The position numbers and the translations under genes were made by a program. Of a stretch of 64,000 nt of DNA, positions 1 through 11,796 are shown one piece after another. This DNA is from Diplonema japonicum. Taxonomy: Eukaryota > Euglenozoa > Diplonemea > Diplonemida > Diplonemidae. The stretch spans positions 372,001 to 436,000 of the forward strand of contig OZ025668.1 of NCBI GenBank assembly GCA_964019335.1, read 5' to 3'. Within the stretch, counting starts at the first letter, position 1. Each line of letters opens with the position of its first letter. The notes below the pieces were generated by a model, which searched no databases, was not told where the DNA came from, and saw only the letters and a program-made list of their open reading frames with translations.

Positions 1-1971
1 ACAGGTCTTACAAAAACACCTTTGCTTTTTTTCTTTTTTTGACCTACACGATGAGAGGAAGAAAGCGGAGATTCTTTTTTTTTGTGCCACCAAAGAAGAG
101 AGAAAGGGAAGAAAAATACAGAATAGGAGAGGACACCTGTTATTTATGCGGTTAGTTCCTACAGCACCAAGGAATGAATGGAATGGCTTTTTGGTGATAC
201 TAAAATGTGAAACAAGGGTGAACAAAAAGAAAAAGAAAAAAACCAAAATAGAGCTACAGATCTCCTCAATCTGTGCTTTCTTTTAAAGCTTGACCTTTCA
301 AAAGAAAAGAAAGAAAGAAAAAAAAAGAAAAGGAAGCTTTCCTCTTCTGTTCTTTGCCGCCTAGTTTTTTTTTTTCTTTTTTTTTTTCCTTTTTTTTTTT
401 CTTCCCCCGTATTCCTAAGTTTCTTTTTTTTTGACCTGAAACAGAGCAAAATAAAACGAAAAAAAAAAAGGAAAAAAAAAACGAAGTTTTTATGAAACAA
501 CTTTTAGAGGGAGTAAAAGATTTTTAAAAAAAAGAACTCCGCGTCGTGCGCTGGATGTTTCTTTTTTTTTTTTCTCTCTCTCTTTTTTTTTTTATTGGGG
601 TAAGTCACGTTTTACCCAAAAAAACTTTCCACCCAAAACGTCCAAAATCCACTTAATACGTTTTAGCTGCCCTCAAGTGAGTACTCATGGCCTAGAACCA
701 AAAATACCTTTTTAAAAAAAAACCCCGGGTTTTTCTCAGTCACGCCTGTGCAGGGTACTAGCCTACCTAACCCATGTATACACCCCTTTTTTGACCAAAA
801 AGTCGATTTCCGCCTGGTTTTGGGCACTCATGGGCAATTCTTTTGCATTTTTGAACAGGGACCACGGGGTTTGGCACCTGGGGGTTATTGTGAGGGACCC
901 TAATTTTCTTAACGCAAGAAGCTAGATGGTTCGTGATGAACGGTTCAAAATTTCACGGAACTACTTTGTTCGAAGGCGCTTTGTGGGCCCGGGTGCTTCT
1001 GCGTTGCCGGAAGGGCACGTGGATTCATGTGTTGACAACTTATCCAGTATTTGCTTTCTTTCATGGCCCGCAATGTCAATGTTCCATTCCTGAGCAAGAT
1101 CCCAAAGCTGTTCCGTAGCCCACTGGCGGTATTGTGAGGCTGCTACGCAAGTAAGAGTGCTGGCCCGGCGAGCTACGAGGGCAAAAACCCCATTTTCTTC
1201 TAGAACATGAGAAATATGTTAAAGTGCGACATGATCAGACTGGAACGGCCGCCCCTGGGCATCTTCTGCTCAACCAGGCGGACGTGGGAGGCCCTTCTTC
1301 GGAAGGTGCCAGTCGCTTGATCAGTGCCGTCGAATGCGCGCTATATTTTATAAGTACATATAACAATCGATTGAAAAGGAAAAGTACGTATTGTGAGGCT
1401 GCTTCTGTGTGGCACCGGTGATTCAGACCTCCCGCCATTTTGTTAGGGGGGGGGGCTGTGGCATGCCCCAAGCAGCCGAGGCGGGACGTTGTTTGATGAC
1501 TGCAGCAGAGCGCCGAATCAACGTGGCACTGTGGGTAGGGCAGGCACATGAGCAAGGTCATGCAACTGCTTTAGCTGTATGCGTCTCGCTAGTTCCGAAG
1601 AGAGAAGTAAGCACTTTGAAGGGGTTGGACCCTTTAGACAGTGCAGCACAGAACGTTGTTGCGGGTGTTACAATGGACACTGCACCTGACGAGACTCCAG
1701 CAGCCTCCCAAGCCCTTGCAGCTTCTCAAGCCCCGACAGATTCTCAAGCCTCACAGATGCCCGCCAAAACCAGGCGGTTTGTCTGCAACGTTTGTGGGTT
1801 CTCCACAGCCTGGGAGAAAAACTGTTAAAATTTCCTTTACGAAAAAAAAAAAGGCATGAAAAAAATCTTCGCACGATTCGGCATGTTAAGATTTCCGAAG
1901 TGCTCTAAGCCGCTCCCTGCTTTCCATGTGGCAGGCCCTCCAGCCCAAATAAGTGTATTCCAAATAATTCT
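1..1971. other. gene-poor leading region
   Basis: Positions 1-600 are A/T homopolymer and purine/pyrimidine runs. Positions 600-1860 are more complex but hold no gene I can defend. A plus-strand ORF at 1409-1828 ends in a possible zinc-binding stretch (CNVCGFSTAWEKNC), with only part of a C2H2 pattern. The short string gtattgtgaggctgct occurs twice, near 1131 and 1390. This may be decayed mobile DNA. Confidence 0.4.
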
Positions 1972-2540
1972 TTTTATTTCACTCTTCGTCATTTTCTTCA
2001 CTCACTAGGGGCCTCATTATTTAACGCGAAATGGCCATTATTTAACGCGAAACGGCCATTATTTAACGCGAAATCGCCATTATTTAACTAGTTAAATAAT
2101 GAGATTTTGCAGTTAAATAATGGCCCTTCAGAGTGAAAAAATGGGTCTTGTCGTGGAAAAAAATGCACCCAACCCCTTGAAAAATTTTTTTGGGGTGGGG
2201 GTATTTTGACTATTTTTGGCCATCTGAGGCCATTCCAGCCCTTAAAAGTGGGAATAAGTGCCTTACTTCCCCTTTAAATGCCACGGCGAAATAGCTACCC
2301 TGTATTACCTTAGGAAAATCCCCAAAAAGCTGACCTGCGTGAAAAAAAACAGCAGTGAAAGCAGTGAAGAGTGAGTGACTCAAATGACGAAGAGTGAAAT
2401 AAAACGACTTACTTGCCGCCAAATGAGCCATTATTTAACACTCGTTACCCGTTTTTTTGCACTCGGGCCCTGCGGGCCCTCGTGCAAAAAATTCGGGAAC
2501 TCGAGTTAAATAATGACTCATTATTTGTTGGCAATAAATA
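1972..2540. repeat. MITE-like palindromic element, copy 1
   Basis: A left inverted repeat starts at 1972 and its reverse complement ends at 2404; the outer 23 bases match perfectly and the next 11 roughly. Inside the left end, a unit of about 21 bases carrying cattatttaacgcgaaa repeats four times (about 2012-2090) and runs into the palindrome TATTTAACTAGTTAAATA. Right of 2404 lies a nested fold (2411-2540) whose arms are ccgccaaatgag and its near complement ending tgttggc. The core hairpin at about 2452-2491 has GGGCCC in each arm. No coding capacity is seen, so it is probably non-autonomous. Related copies are at 23393-24075, 53180-53290 and 53660-53730. Confidence 0.65.
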
Positions 2541-2683
2541 GTTATTTTTTGGAGCCCAAACACCCCCCCTCCACTGCCCAAATAAAGGGATTATTCGGAC
2601 CCCCCCTTTAGTACTTTTTTTTTTTTGGATATTTTGTGAATTACCCCTCTCCCTCCTTTTTCTTTTTTTTTCTCCTTCCCTCC

Positions 2684-3904
2684 CTATGCCTCTGGTGACG
2701 CGGCTCTTTCCTCGTCTTCCTCTGACAAGGCTTCAGAGCAAACCTCAGGGACTGCGTTCACATTAGGGAGATCTTTGGGTTTCCTGACCAACCCTGTCCC
2801 GCCCCTAACTGAACCGAATCGTGAAAGACCTCTTAAAGACGTAGCAGCAGAGATCAAAGACATGTGAGAAGTGAGGTAAGCAAGCCTTTCACCAGAGATC
2901 ACAGGCGCGGAGATGGGTGTGGCTTGACCATGCGTTTCTTCGTCCGGCTGGTTTGTGAGCCAAGGGTGGTGGGTTAGCGTGGATGATTTGGGCCGATTCG
3001 TGAAGTCCTTTTGCAGACAGCACTGCAAGAAATCCCTGCATTCAGGAGACAGAGACGCGGGTAGCTGTAACGGGGCGAATATTATGGCATCGCACATTTT
3101 CAATTGCGGCATCGCAAGACCTTTGACAAAAGGGTGTCTTCCCGTGAGCAGCACATACGCCACTACGCCAACCGACCATATATCACACCTTTCATCAAAG
3201 GGAAGCATGTTCACTGAAGACCCCATTTTGAAAACGCTAATAATCTCCGGCGCGGCGAAAAACGGTGTTCCAGCAATGGTTTTGATGTCCTTTTTGTTCG
3301 GTGTGAAGGTTGTAAGGGACCCGAAATCGATAAGCTTGATGTCCGATACTTTTATAAGAGAGTCTGTTTTGCACCGTTTCTGCAATAGGATGTTCTGGGG
3401 TTTGATGTCGAGATGCGCTAGGTTCTGCTTGTGGAGGTGGTTGACGGCCTTCACCAAGCCCTTTATTATGATGCCCACTGTTTCTTCAGAGTAGTAAGTA
3501 CGGCCGCCCAATGTGTAGGACACCTCGCCGCCTGAGAAGTACTCGTAGATTAAAACAGCGGCGTCGTCGGAATCGTAGATTTTAGTGAGCCGCATGACGT
3601 TGGTGTGCGGGTCTATGCTTGCTCCTTTCTTCTCAGATAGGATCTGCATTCGCTTCACACAGCTGTCCTTTGCTAGTACTTTTGCCGCGTACTCGGCGCT
3701 CGGGTCGCCTCTCTTCCTGCACCTCACCACGATGCCGAACTCACCTTCGCCAACTTCTTCAAAAACCTCGTAGTCCCTCACAAAATCGTGCAGCGCCAGC
3801 TTTTCTAGATAATCCGCTACACCGCTGTCACTGCTCACCCTGCTGGGCACCTTTGTATCCCGCCGATGGACTGGCTTCGCAGCCGCACTTTCGCAACAAC
3901 CCAT
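2684..3904 (-). CDS. serine/threonine protein kinase, CAMK/DAPK-like, probably N-myristoylated
   Basis: Predicted product of 406 residues. The start is placed at 3904 because it gives MGCCESAAAKP, a typical myristoylation/palmitoylation N-terminus (Gly2, Cys3, Cys4), and an A-rich leader lies directly before it. An upstream in-frame Met would only add low-complexity sequence. A complete kinase domain follows: glycine loop GEGEFG, lysine in YAAKVLAK, catalytic loop HLDIKPQN, DFG magnesium motif, AAPE, and subdomain IX DIWSVGV. HLD in place of HRD is common in the DAPK/CAMK branch. The C-terminal 80 residues are Ser/Pro/Glu-rich with no EF-hands, so it is not a classical CDPK. Expected to phosphorylate proteins at a membrane; substrates unknown. 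Confidence 0.85.
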   Translation of the reverse strand: MGCCESAAAKPVHRRDTKVPSRVSSDSGVADYLEKLALHDFVRDYEVFEEVGEGEFGIVVRCRKRGDPSAEYAAKVLAKDSCVKRMQILSEKKGASIDPHTNVMRLTKIYDSDDAAVLIYEYFSGGEVSYTLGGRTYYSEETVGIIIKGLVKAVNHLHKQNLAHLDIKPQNILLQKRCKTDSLIKVSDIKLIDFGSLTTFTPNKKDIKTIAGTPFFAAPEIISVFKMGSSVNMLPFDERCDIWSVGVVAYVLLTGRHPFVKGLAMPQLKMCDAIIFAPLQLPASLSPECRDFLQCCLQKDFTNRPKSSTLTHHPWLTNQPDEETHGQATPISAPVISGERLAYLTSHMSLISAATSLRGLSRFGSVRGGTGLVRKPKDLPNVNAVPEVCSEALSEEDEERAASPEA

Positions 3905-4367
3905 TTGTGTATTTTTTTTTTTTTTTTTGTTTCCGGGTTTTTTATTTAAAACCCCTAATTGAAAAACGATGATTTTTTTGTGGGAGAAAAGAAAAAAAAG
4001 TGTGTGGGGGTACAAGGAATCGCAGTAGTGTAGTTGGGGTTAGAGTGGGTGAAAAATGTACAACATGAAGGGTAAAGAGGAAAAGATGACTGGAAAAGAA
4101 AAAGGGGGGGAAACCTTAAAACACACTACTATGGGAGAGAAGTGTTGTTCACAACAGCCCCACCAAAAAAAAAGGCGATGTTTGGGCAAATCCCATTTGA
4201 GGACCACCCTTAAAAAAAAAAAAAAGAAAACTCACATTCTATCGAAGAGGCCCCGTCCGACCGTCCGGGTGGTCTCGTTCCTGCTCCAGCTGCTTGCGTC
4301 GTTGTTCCCATCTGTTTTTTTTTTGCTCTTTTTTTTTTTCTTTTTTCTTTTTTATTATTCCCCTCTA
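3905..4367. other. intergenic: A/T tracts and a dispersed repeat
   Basis: Upstream region of the kinase and downstream region of the kinesin. It holds a T18 run next to the kinase start. A 39-base repeat at 4174-4212 recurs at 50867-50905. The segment at 4126-4170 resembles 34225-34260 and 63303-63345. Confidence 0.5.
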
Positions 4368-7300
4368 TTATTTCCCTCTTTTATACCTTGAACGAGCACT
4401 TGCCGGCTCTGGCTCAGTGTGCTCTGCCTGGGGCAAGGCACGAGGTGTCAGTGAGAACGAAGACTGTGGTGTGTTTGCAAATTGAGCCCCGTCCCCGTCC
4501 CACACCAGCACGCTTGGGAAGTCTTCATGGTCGTCCTCATAGTGCGCATAAGAGGTACGGGCACTCATGTCATTGGCATAGTCTGGGTCCACTGGGAAGG
4601 TCTGCTCCAGATGGTCAAACGACTGCCGTTGCGGGGGTGGTGTGTGGAGGACTGGGATCGCGAGTGGCGACACTCCAGAGTTAGCGACGGAAGCAGTGAA
4701 TGAAGGGCTTAGCGAGGGGGCAGACACGGGGGACGTGTTCCCTGACTGCGGGTCCTCAACGCGTTTGGGCGATGCGCTGTTGAGGGACACCATCACGTCT
4801 GTGTTCAGCAGCAGCTCTTCTCTCTCCTTAGATGCCTGCACGCACCGTGCCCCGATGACGTGCACCCGCCCGTGCGACCGCGACCGGATCACCTCGACCT
4901 CCCTGCTCACGCTCCTCGACTCAGATCTTTGGTTGTTCGCCAGTCCGTTGATGTGTCGCCTGCATGTCAGTGCGTACTCTTGCAGTTTGCGCGTCATTTC
5001 TTGTACCAGCTCGTCTGTGTGTGGCTTCAGTGCCTCCATCTCCTCTGCATCGACTGCCTCCATTTTCTGTATCCTCCGTGCCAACGAGTGGTATTCCTCG
5101 TGCGTCCGCCGAAGCTCCTCTTCAAGATCCTTCTGCAGCCTTCCTGCCGCGCGTAGGTTCCTTGCAAGCTCCTGACACCGTGCTCTCCACTCGTGCTTCG
5201 CCTCCCACTGTTTCCTTTCCTGATCGTCCAATCTTGTGACCCTTTCAGTTGTCCTTAGTATCTCGTCCTGTAGTCTGCAGTTCTGCTCCCGAAGCGTGCT
5301 CACCTCCAAACCCAGTTTTCTGTGGTCCCGTCTCATTTCCTCCTTCTCTGCGACAAGCGTCTTTCGCTCTTCTAGCCTTGTTTCTATTTCTTTGCTCAGT
5401 TTCTCTTTGTGCATCTCTGCCACGGACTCGCCTCGTGTTCGCATCTTTTCAATTTCGTTCTGTAAGTCTTGTGAAACCTGCTGGCGGTATTTCTTCTCCT
5501 GCTTGATGGTGGTCCACAGACGCTCACGTTCCTCCTCGAATGCGTTTAAAAGCTGTTTAGACTCCTGTTGTAACCCTGTCGTCTCGATTCTGCTGATGCT
5601 GCAGTTAGCCTCTGCCTCCCGCTTCTCTTCGATGACAGTAGAGAGCTGCCTCTCCAGCCTGGCAACGGTCTCCTTCAAATCTGCGATTTGGTGTGTTTGA
5701 TCATCGATGGTCTGCGTGCAGCTTGTACGCTGCTGGATGAACTCGACCTCCCTGTTCTTCATTTCCAGCCGAAGGGAGCTGATCTCATCAGCAGCAGCAC
5801 GTGAAGCCTCTTGTCTGGCATCAGTCGCAATGGTGATCTGGTGGTTCTCCATATCTTGCATCTTGTTCACAAGCTCGGAGATCTGCCGCTCGTATGTTTC
5901 GTTCGTCTTTGCTGCTGTGACAGTGAGGTGCGCCAGCTCGTTGATGTACTCGCCGATTTCTGCTTCCAGACGCTCTTTCTCGATCTTCTCCGTCTCCTTT
6001 TCCAGCTCCTTTTTCATCAGAACGGTTTCCAGCCCAGAAAGCCTGTCGATCTCCTCCTTGATAGCCTTCTGGGTCTCCCTTGCTCGCTTCTCTTCTGCCG
6101 CCAACTGCGACCATCGCTCTTTGATCTGCGTGCGCTCTGCATCGGTCATCGCGGTGTGCTGTGCTATTTTCGATGAGAGAGCACGCTGCTGTCGCCTGAG
6201 GTCTGCTGCGTCCTGCTCGTACTTTGCTTGTTTGTTGAGAAGCTCGATGTGTTTCTGCTCCAATTTATGTTTCTCGAGCACTGCCTGATGTTCCTCATTG
6301 ACGATGCGAAGTCGGGTTTTGTTCTCGCAAAAGGCGCCCTCGTTGAACTGTGCATGGTTCCGCAAGTGTTTTGCGCGGTCGGCGAATCTCAGAACATTCA
6401 TTGTCTGAAGGGAGTCGGTCAGCGTGGGAGATATCGTGACGAGGATGGTGGCCTTGGAGTTCCCGCCGATGGACTCTTTCAGGAGCTTTGTAAGCGCCGA
6501 GCCTCTGAACGAGATGGGCTTTTTTTGCGGGTCGTCGAAGTTTTCGTTGTCGACAACCTTCTGGACCACACGGCCCAGCTCCATGAGGGAGAGGTTGATG
6601 TTGGACGCTTGTTGGAGGAGTTCACCTTTTACTTCACTTTGCTTTACGTTTTCAGAGCCAGCGAGATCGACAATGGTGATCTTAGCAGAGGTGGCACCGG
6701 AAGTGGTATCGGAGAGGAGCTTGCGGACATAGATCTCAATAATAGTGTGTGCGCGGCTTGAAGAGTTGTTGAGGGCGGTCGATGCTACCATCTTGTGGCT
6801 GTTCCCGTCCTTGAGGGCTTGGACGACGTCGGTGGTCGTTGTTACACGCCGACGGGTTAGCTTCTCAGCGAAGAAGCCCAGTTCATTACTCCCTCTTATG
6901 TCAAGCTGCACACGGCCTTTAAGAAGATCAAACGTCCTTTCTAAATATATCTCCATCATTGCGATCTCAACTACATATTCTGCATCAGACGATGCCACCC
7001 GTTTGAGGATATCGTCAAAAACACGGGGGACAAGGCCTGCTGAGGGTTGCATGCCTGATTGGGTGAAGAGGGACAGTGGTTCGAGCTCTGAGGGTCCGAA
7101 TACGGAGTAGGTCTTCCCTGAACCTGTTTGGCCGTATGCTATGAGGGAGGAGTTGAATCCCTTCCACGCGTTATCGATGAGGTTCTCGCCTAGCTTTTGG
7201 TAGGTTTCTTCTTGTTCGCTGCTCGAGTTCAGACAGTGGTCGATCGTGATCGTTTTCGACTTGACCTGCCCGTCGTTTCTGACGGCTTTTACGTTGCAGC

Positions 7301-7451
7301 TGTTATCCTTCATCGCAACAACCCCTGCAGACTTCGCCTCCTCTCGCTTCAACATTGGCCTCACCCTCACTGCCACTACAACTGAGTCCGACGGTCGTTT
7401 ACTTCTCTTTTTTCTTGGAGGCGATTTCCCTTCCTTGCCATCCTTTTGTGA

Positions 7452-7454
<3 letters not shown>
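4368..7454 (-). CDS. kinesin motor protein, N-terminal motor, kinesin-3-like
   Basis: Predicted product of 1028 residues with no intron seen. Residues about 20-375 form the motor domain: VAVRVRP at strand beta1, P-loop GQTGSGKT, switch I NNSSSRAH, switch II IVDLAGSE, and the microtubule-binding region with LTKLLKESIGGNSKA. Residues about 380-850 are a long heptad-rich coiled coil for dimerisation. The last 180 residues are Ser/Pro-rich and probably disordered. The motor (FNSSLIAYGQTGSGKT) resembles kinesin-3, but I see no FHA or PH domain, so the subfamily is uncertain. It should hydrolyse ATP to walk along microtubules carrying unknown cargo. A genomic run of about 30 A (sense strand) abuts the ATG. 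Confidence 0.9.
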
Positions 7455-7485
<31 letters not shown>

Positions 7486-10177
7486 CAAACTCGCTTCTTA
7501 CATATGGCTGTCCCCCCTTTTTTTTTGTGGGAAATAAAAAAAGTGGCAGGGGATAAAAAAAAATATTTATAAAAAACCTATGTAAAGGGTGTAGAAAGGG
7601 GATTTTTCTTTTTTTTTTTTTTTTTCTTCTCCTTCTTTTTGAAATTCTCTGAAGAATTTCTCACTCAAGAGACTGTCGCGCCAGCGGAGTCTGTGGGAGA
7701 GAGAAAAAGAGGGAGAGGGAGAGTAAGAGAGGAATAGTGTAAGGGGATGGAAAAGAATTTTTTTTCTTCTTCTTCTTTAGTTCATTCTCTGTTTCTATTC
7801 AGCCACCTTCCTTTCCCGGCCGATGGAGGCTAAACTCCGGTGCCCCACCCCCCGGCACTTGCTGAACCGGATCAGAATGGTAACTTATTTATTATTTATT
7901 TCGCACTTGTTTTTTTTTTTTTTCTTTTTTTTTTTCTTTGTCTTTTATCAAGAAATGACAAAAGATTGAGAAGCTATCCTTAATTCCATTTTTGTTCTTT
8001 TTCTCCAAGATATATCCCCCATCTGTCTTCTTTCTTTTCTTTTTTCTCCCTAAATCCGACGGCAGAAAGAGATAAAAGAAAAGTAAGAGCGGGAAAAAAA
8101 AGAAGAAAAAAAAAATGGAAGAAGCTCGGAGAGGGTTTAGAAAAAAAAGAATGGAGAAAGGGACGGGAAAAAGGATATAGAATGGGCAATGGGGGATCAA
8201 GAAGAGGGAAAGGGGGGGAAAAAAAAGAAAAGATTCTGTGACTCGAGGGGTTTTTTGTGTCATTAACTTTTTTTTCCCAGAAGGGGTGGGGGGGGGTTTT
8301 TTTTTTCTTTTAAAAAAAAAGGCCATTTATGCATACCAAATATGGCATATTAATCTTTTTTTATTCTTCTTTTTTTCTTTTTCTTCTCTTTCTCTTTCTT
8401 TTTGCTGCTTCGATTTGGTATTTCAGTCCGAAAACTGAGGGATCTGAGCAACAAAGATGAACCACGAAAACGACGTGACAGGAATTAAATAGAATGAACA
8501 AGAATAAAAAAAAAAAGAAAAAGAAGAAAGTGCCCTTTCACTGGGTGAAGAAGCTATTCTACCTCCCCCTGTAAAAAAAAAAACGCATATTTTTCCCAAA
8601 ATTCTCGTAGTTGTGTAGAGATGCGGGGCGTAATAAATTTACTACTGGGGCTGCCTCGATACCTCCAGTAAAAATATTCCCTCCTTCTATTTCTTCTTCT
8701 TTTTTATACTTTATTTCCTTAGTTAAAAAGTGTTACGTATTTTCTCCTGTCACTATTTATATCAGTCGCAAGAAAAAAAGGGAAAAAAAAAAAAAAGTGG
8801 GGAAGGGAAAAGGGGAAACAAGACAAAAACTGTAAACAAACAAGAAATGTACGATTCTTTAAGGGACAAAAAAAAAAAAAGGAATCCGTTTTCTTTTTTC
8901 TTTGCATATTCCTTTTTTTTTTTTTCCTTTCAAACACCCAAATATTGCGACATGATTTTCTTTTTTCCCCCCTTCTAAAAAAAAAGTATTTTTCGTTTCG
9001 ATTGTCAAAGAAATAAATCTCCCCATGGGTGTTCAAGAAGAAAAAAAAAAGGGAAAAAAAAGAACAAGAAGAAAAAGAAGAAAAAGGGAAAACGGTCCCA
9101 TGTTCATTGTTGCTGTAGCCACAAAGGTGCAGCACCGAGGGAGGAAGAGGGGCAGACTAGGGAGTGAATAAATAAAAGCAAGCCATGTTCCCAGTAAGCG
9201 CCACCGAAGGCAGGTCTCCTGCAACCCTTCTCGGGACGTGAGAGTTACTGAAGTTACTTGGAAAAAAGAAGTTTTAAAAAAAAACGCTTATATTTACCCA
9301 AAATAAAAGGACTAGCTTCTATGCTTTTTCATACCTAACTCTCAATTTAAAAAGAGAAGAAAAAAAATAATAAAAGAGAAAAAAAAGGGGGGGGTTTTTT
9401 TTTTGGTTGCAAGCAAACCCCAGTTCGCGGAAAGTGGCAAAGGGAGGACTTTTTTTCTTTTTTGTTTTGTTCATATTGCTCATCAACAGCACTACCACTA
9501 CTGGCAGGCCGAATCGGGTAAAGAAAAAAGTAAGAAAAAAAGGGGGGGGGGATCCGGACAAATAAAAGAGAAGGAAAAGGGAAAAGAAAAGGGCCTCCCG
9601 CCCCTTTTTTTTCTTCCCTCGTGAAGTGTGCTTGTAGCCACTGTCGAGGAGGGGGAAATGAGAAGAACAGTAGAGGGAGAAAAAAAAAATAAGAAAATCA
9701 CTGTAGTGGGGAACTGTTTGCAAACAACCTTTAGCTTAACTCTTTCTCTGACCTAACTGTTGCAGCACCTTGTCCAAACGATTCTAAAGTACTGTCATGC
9801 ACACGTACTAATATAGTTTTAAAATAAAAAACTATTTTCAGCACTTGTTCGCTTCCCCCCCTCAAAAAAAAAAGTGTCCAAAACTTCGTTGCCAATGAAA
9901 AATAAGCCTATGCCACCAGGGAAGTTGGATATCCCAGCACACCTATAAGCATAATCGGCAAGCGACCAAGGCTGGAGCAACATGATTTTAGAAAAGGGGG
10001 GGGGGGGGGGGGGGGGAAGGAGTAGAGCTCTTTACATCTGCAACACAATTTCGCGGGAAGTTTTGAAACATTGACTGGCGAAAAAAAAATGTCGCCCAGT
10101 ATTCTCAACTCAACCACCTATCGATAGCAGTGGGCGGGGCGGGGGGGTAAGAGTCAATAGCCAACGACAGGTTAAAC

Positions 10178-10212
<35 letters not shown>

Positions 10213-11135
10213 AGAAGAAGAAAACTGCATTTTCAGGCTGTTATTCCGGTCTTTTTAATTTTTTTTTTTTCCTTTTTTTTTTTTTTGCTTAAGGGAAAGG
10301 TGGGTTTTAACAGGATAAAAAGAAATAATAAAAAAATAATAAAAAAAAAAAGAGGAGACTTGCCCACGGTAGTGAGAAGTACAGGAGAAGGGAAGAGGGA
10401 AGCTGCAGCATTTCTTCTTCCTCAAAAAAAAAGGGGGGGATGAGGGAGACTAGGCACACCGTACTTCAGACACAACAACGTGACTGATGGCAAAGTAGAA
10501 ACCCCTCCCTCCCTCTTTCTTTTAACGTAGAATACCTGGCTAAATAATAAAAAAAGAAGAAAAAAAAAGTTAATATTGACTCAACGAAGAGAGACAGGAA
10601 AAGGGGGGGTAGGGAAGAGAAGAGAAGGGGAATGTAAAAACTCTGGAAATAAAAAAAAAAATTAAGAAGACGATTACCCTTTCCCACACATCCCCCTTCT
10701 CCACAACCTTCGTCATGGTCGCCTTTGCTCACAAAGTGGCATGCATACTTTTTCTTTTCCCTTTTTTTTTCCCTTTCCAATTTCGAGAAACTCATTGTAT
10801 GCACACCTTCTACTGGTTTCTTTTCTTATTTATAATAAAATAAACTCTCGGCTTCCCCCCCCCCCCCCCCCCCCCAGTGATCTTAAGATGAAAAGAGAGA
10901 ATGAAAAGAGGGAGAGAATAATAGAAATAGAAAAAAAAACAAAAAGGGGCTTTTTCTTTTGAGATTCGTTTTTTTTTTGTTTGTTTTATTTTTTTGTCCC
11001 CCTTTTTTCCTTTTATTTTCTTTTTTCTTTTTTTTTAAAAAAAAGTTTTTCTTTTTCCCCCCCCCCCCTCCCCGTTCCTCTCAGAAGAGGAGAGAATCGG
11101 TGCGCGGAAATCAAAAAAAAAAAGTTTGTGTCAAA
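7455..11135. other. 3.7-kb low-complexity intergenic region
   Basis: Dominated by poly-A, poly-T, AG/CT-rich runs and poly-G (G19 at about 9998-10016; C18 near 10857-10875). A small perfect hairpin, GAAATTCT/AGAATTTC, lies near 7641-7660. ORFs here are lysine- or phenylalanine-only translations of homopolymers. I see no gene, tRNA or rRNA. Confidence 0.6.
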
Positions 11136-11642
11136 TCACAAGTAAGGTGTCGTTGGGGTGGATGACTCACTTCCAGATGCGTCACTTTCTACTACATAGG
11201 AGGGGATAGAAAGATCCCAGTCTAGGAGGAGAAGGAAGGCTGCCTCTATTTGGTTCACCTCAGCTAGGGAAATGCCAGCGAGGTTGGCATAGTGCTGAAG
11301 AGAGACTCTAGTGTCGTCTACGTATTTAGCAGCCACCATCAGCGCTGCAAGGACAATGCGGTGCACGTTGAGTGGGGTCACGGGAAGCACCTCTTTCACT
11401 CTTTCCAGGTACACTTCCATTGCAACAAATACCCCCGGGCTGCACTTTGCATACTTGCATATTCTCACAAGAAAATCGTTCACACTCATCTCTGGAGCCC
11501 ACAGAGCATCGAAGACAGTAACCTCCCCACCTTCCCCGCACCATTCCTCCACCTTCTCAACCAACCCTGGCAGGCTTGGGTGAAAGGACTCGTTGTCTGC
11601 GACTTCGTTGAAGCTTCTCCTGCTTACTGCTTGAATTTTCAT
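11136..11642 (-). CDS. PHO80/cyclin-U-type cyclin
   Basis: Predicted product of 168 residues, a single cyclin box. Features typical of the Pho80-like/CYC2 group: FHPSLPGLVEKV near the start, ICKYAKCSPGVFVAMEVYLERV in the first helices, and the signature LVAALMVAAKYVDD-like stretch (LAALMVAAKYVDDTRVSLQH) followed by GISLAEVNQIEAAFLLLLDW. Such cyclins bind and activate a Pho85/CDK5-like kinase and act in nutrient or cell-cycle signalling; kinetoplastids use this type for cell-cycle control. The start at 11642 follows an A-rich leader. The function follows from the family; the CDK partner is not in the window. Confidence 0.85.
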   Translation of the reverse strand: MKIQAVSRRSFNEVADNESFHPSLPGLVEKVEEWCGEGGEVTVFDALWAPEMSVNDFLVRICKYAKCSPGVFVAMEVYLERVKEVLPVTPLNVHRIVLAALMVAAKYVDDTRVSLQHYANLAGISLAEVNQIEAAFLLLLDWDLSIPSYVVESDASGSESSTPTTPYL

Positions 11643-11796
11643 TTTTTTTTCTTTTTTTTTTGTGTGTGTATTTTATCTGTACGATTTCTTTTTCTTTTTT
11701 TTTTTTGTCATGATGAAGGGAACAATGTCACTATGATATGGGAGAAAAAAAAAGAAATTATGTTGTAAAACATAGTCCCCCCCCCCCCCCCCCCCC

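Noticed and set aside
159-500. Minus-strand ORF of 113 codons
   Set aside because: Phe/Lys runs from homopolymers; no complexity.
1409-1828. Plus-strand ORF of 139 codons with CNVCGFSTAWEKNC
   Set aside because: Only half a zinc finger, repetitive Ala/Ser/Gln stretch, no leader signals; perhaps a mobile-element relic but not defensible as a gene.
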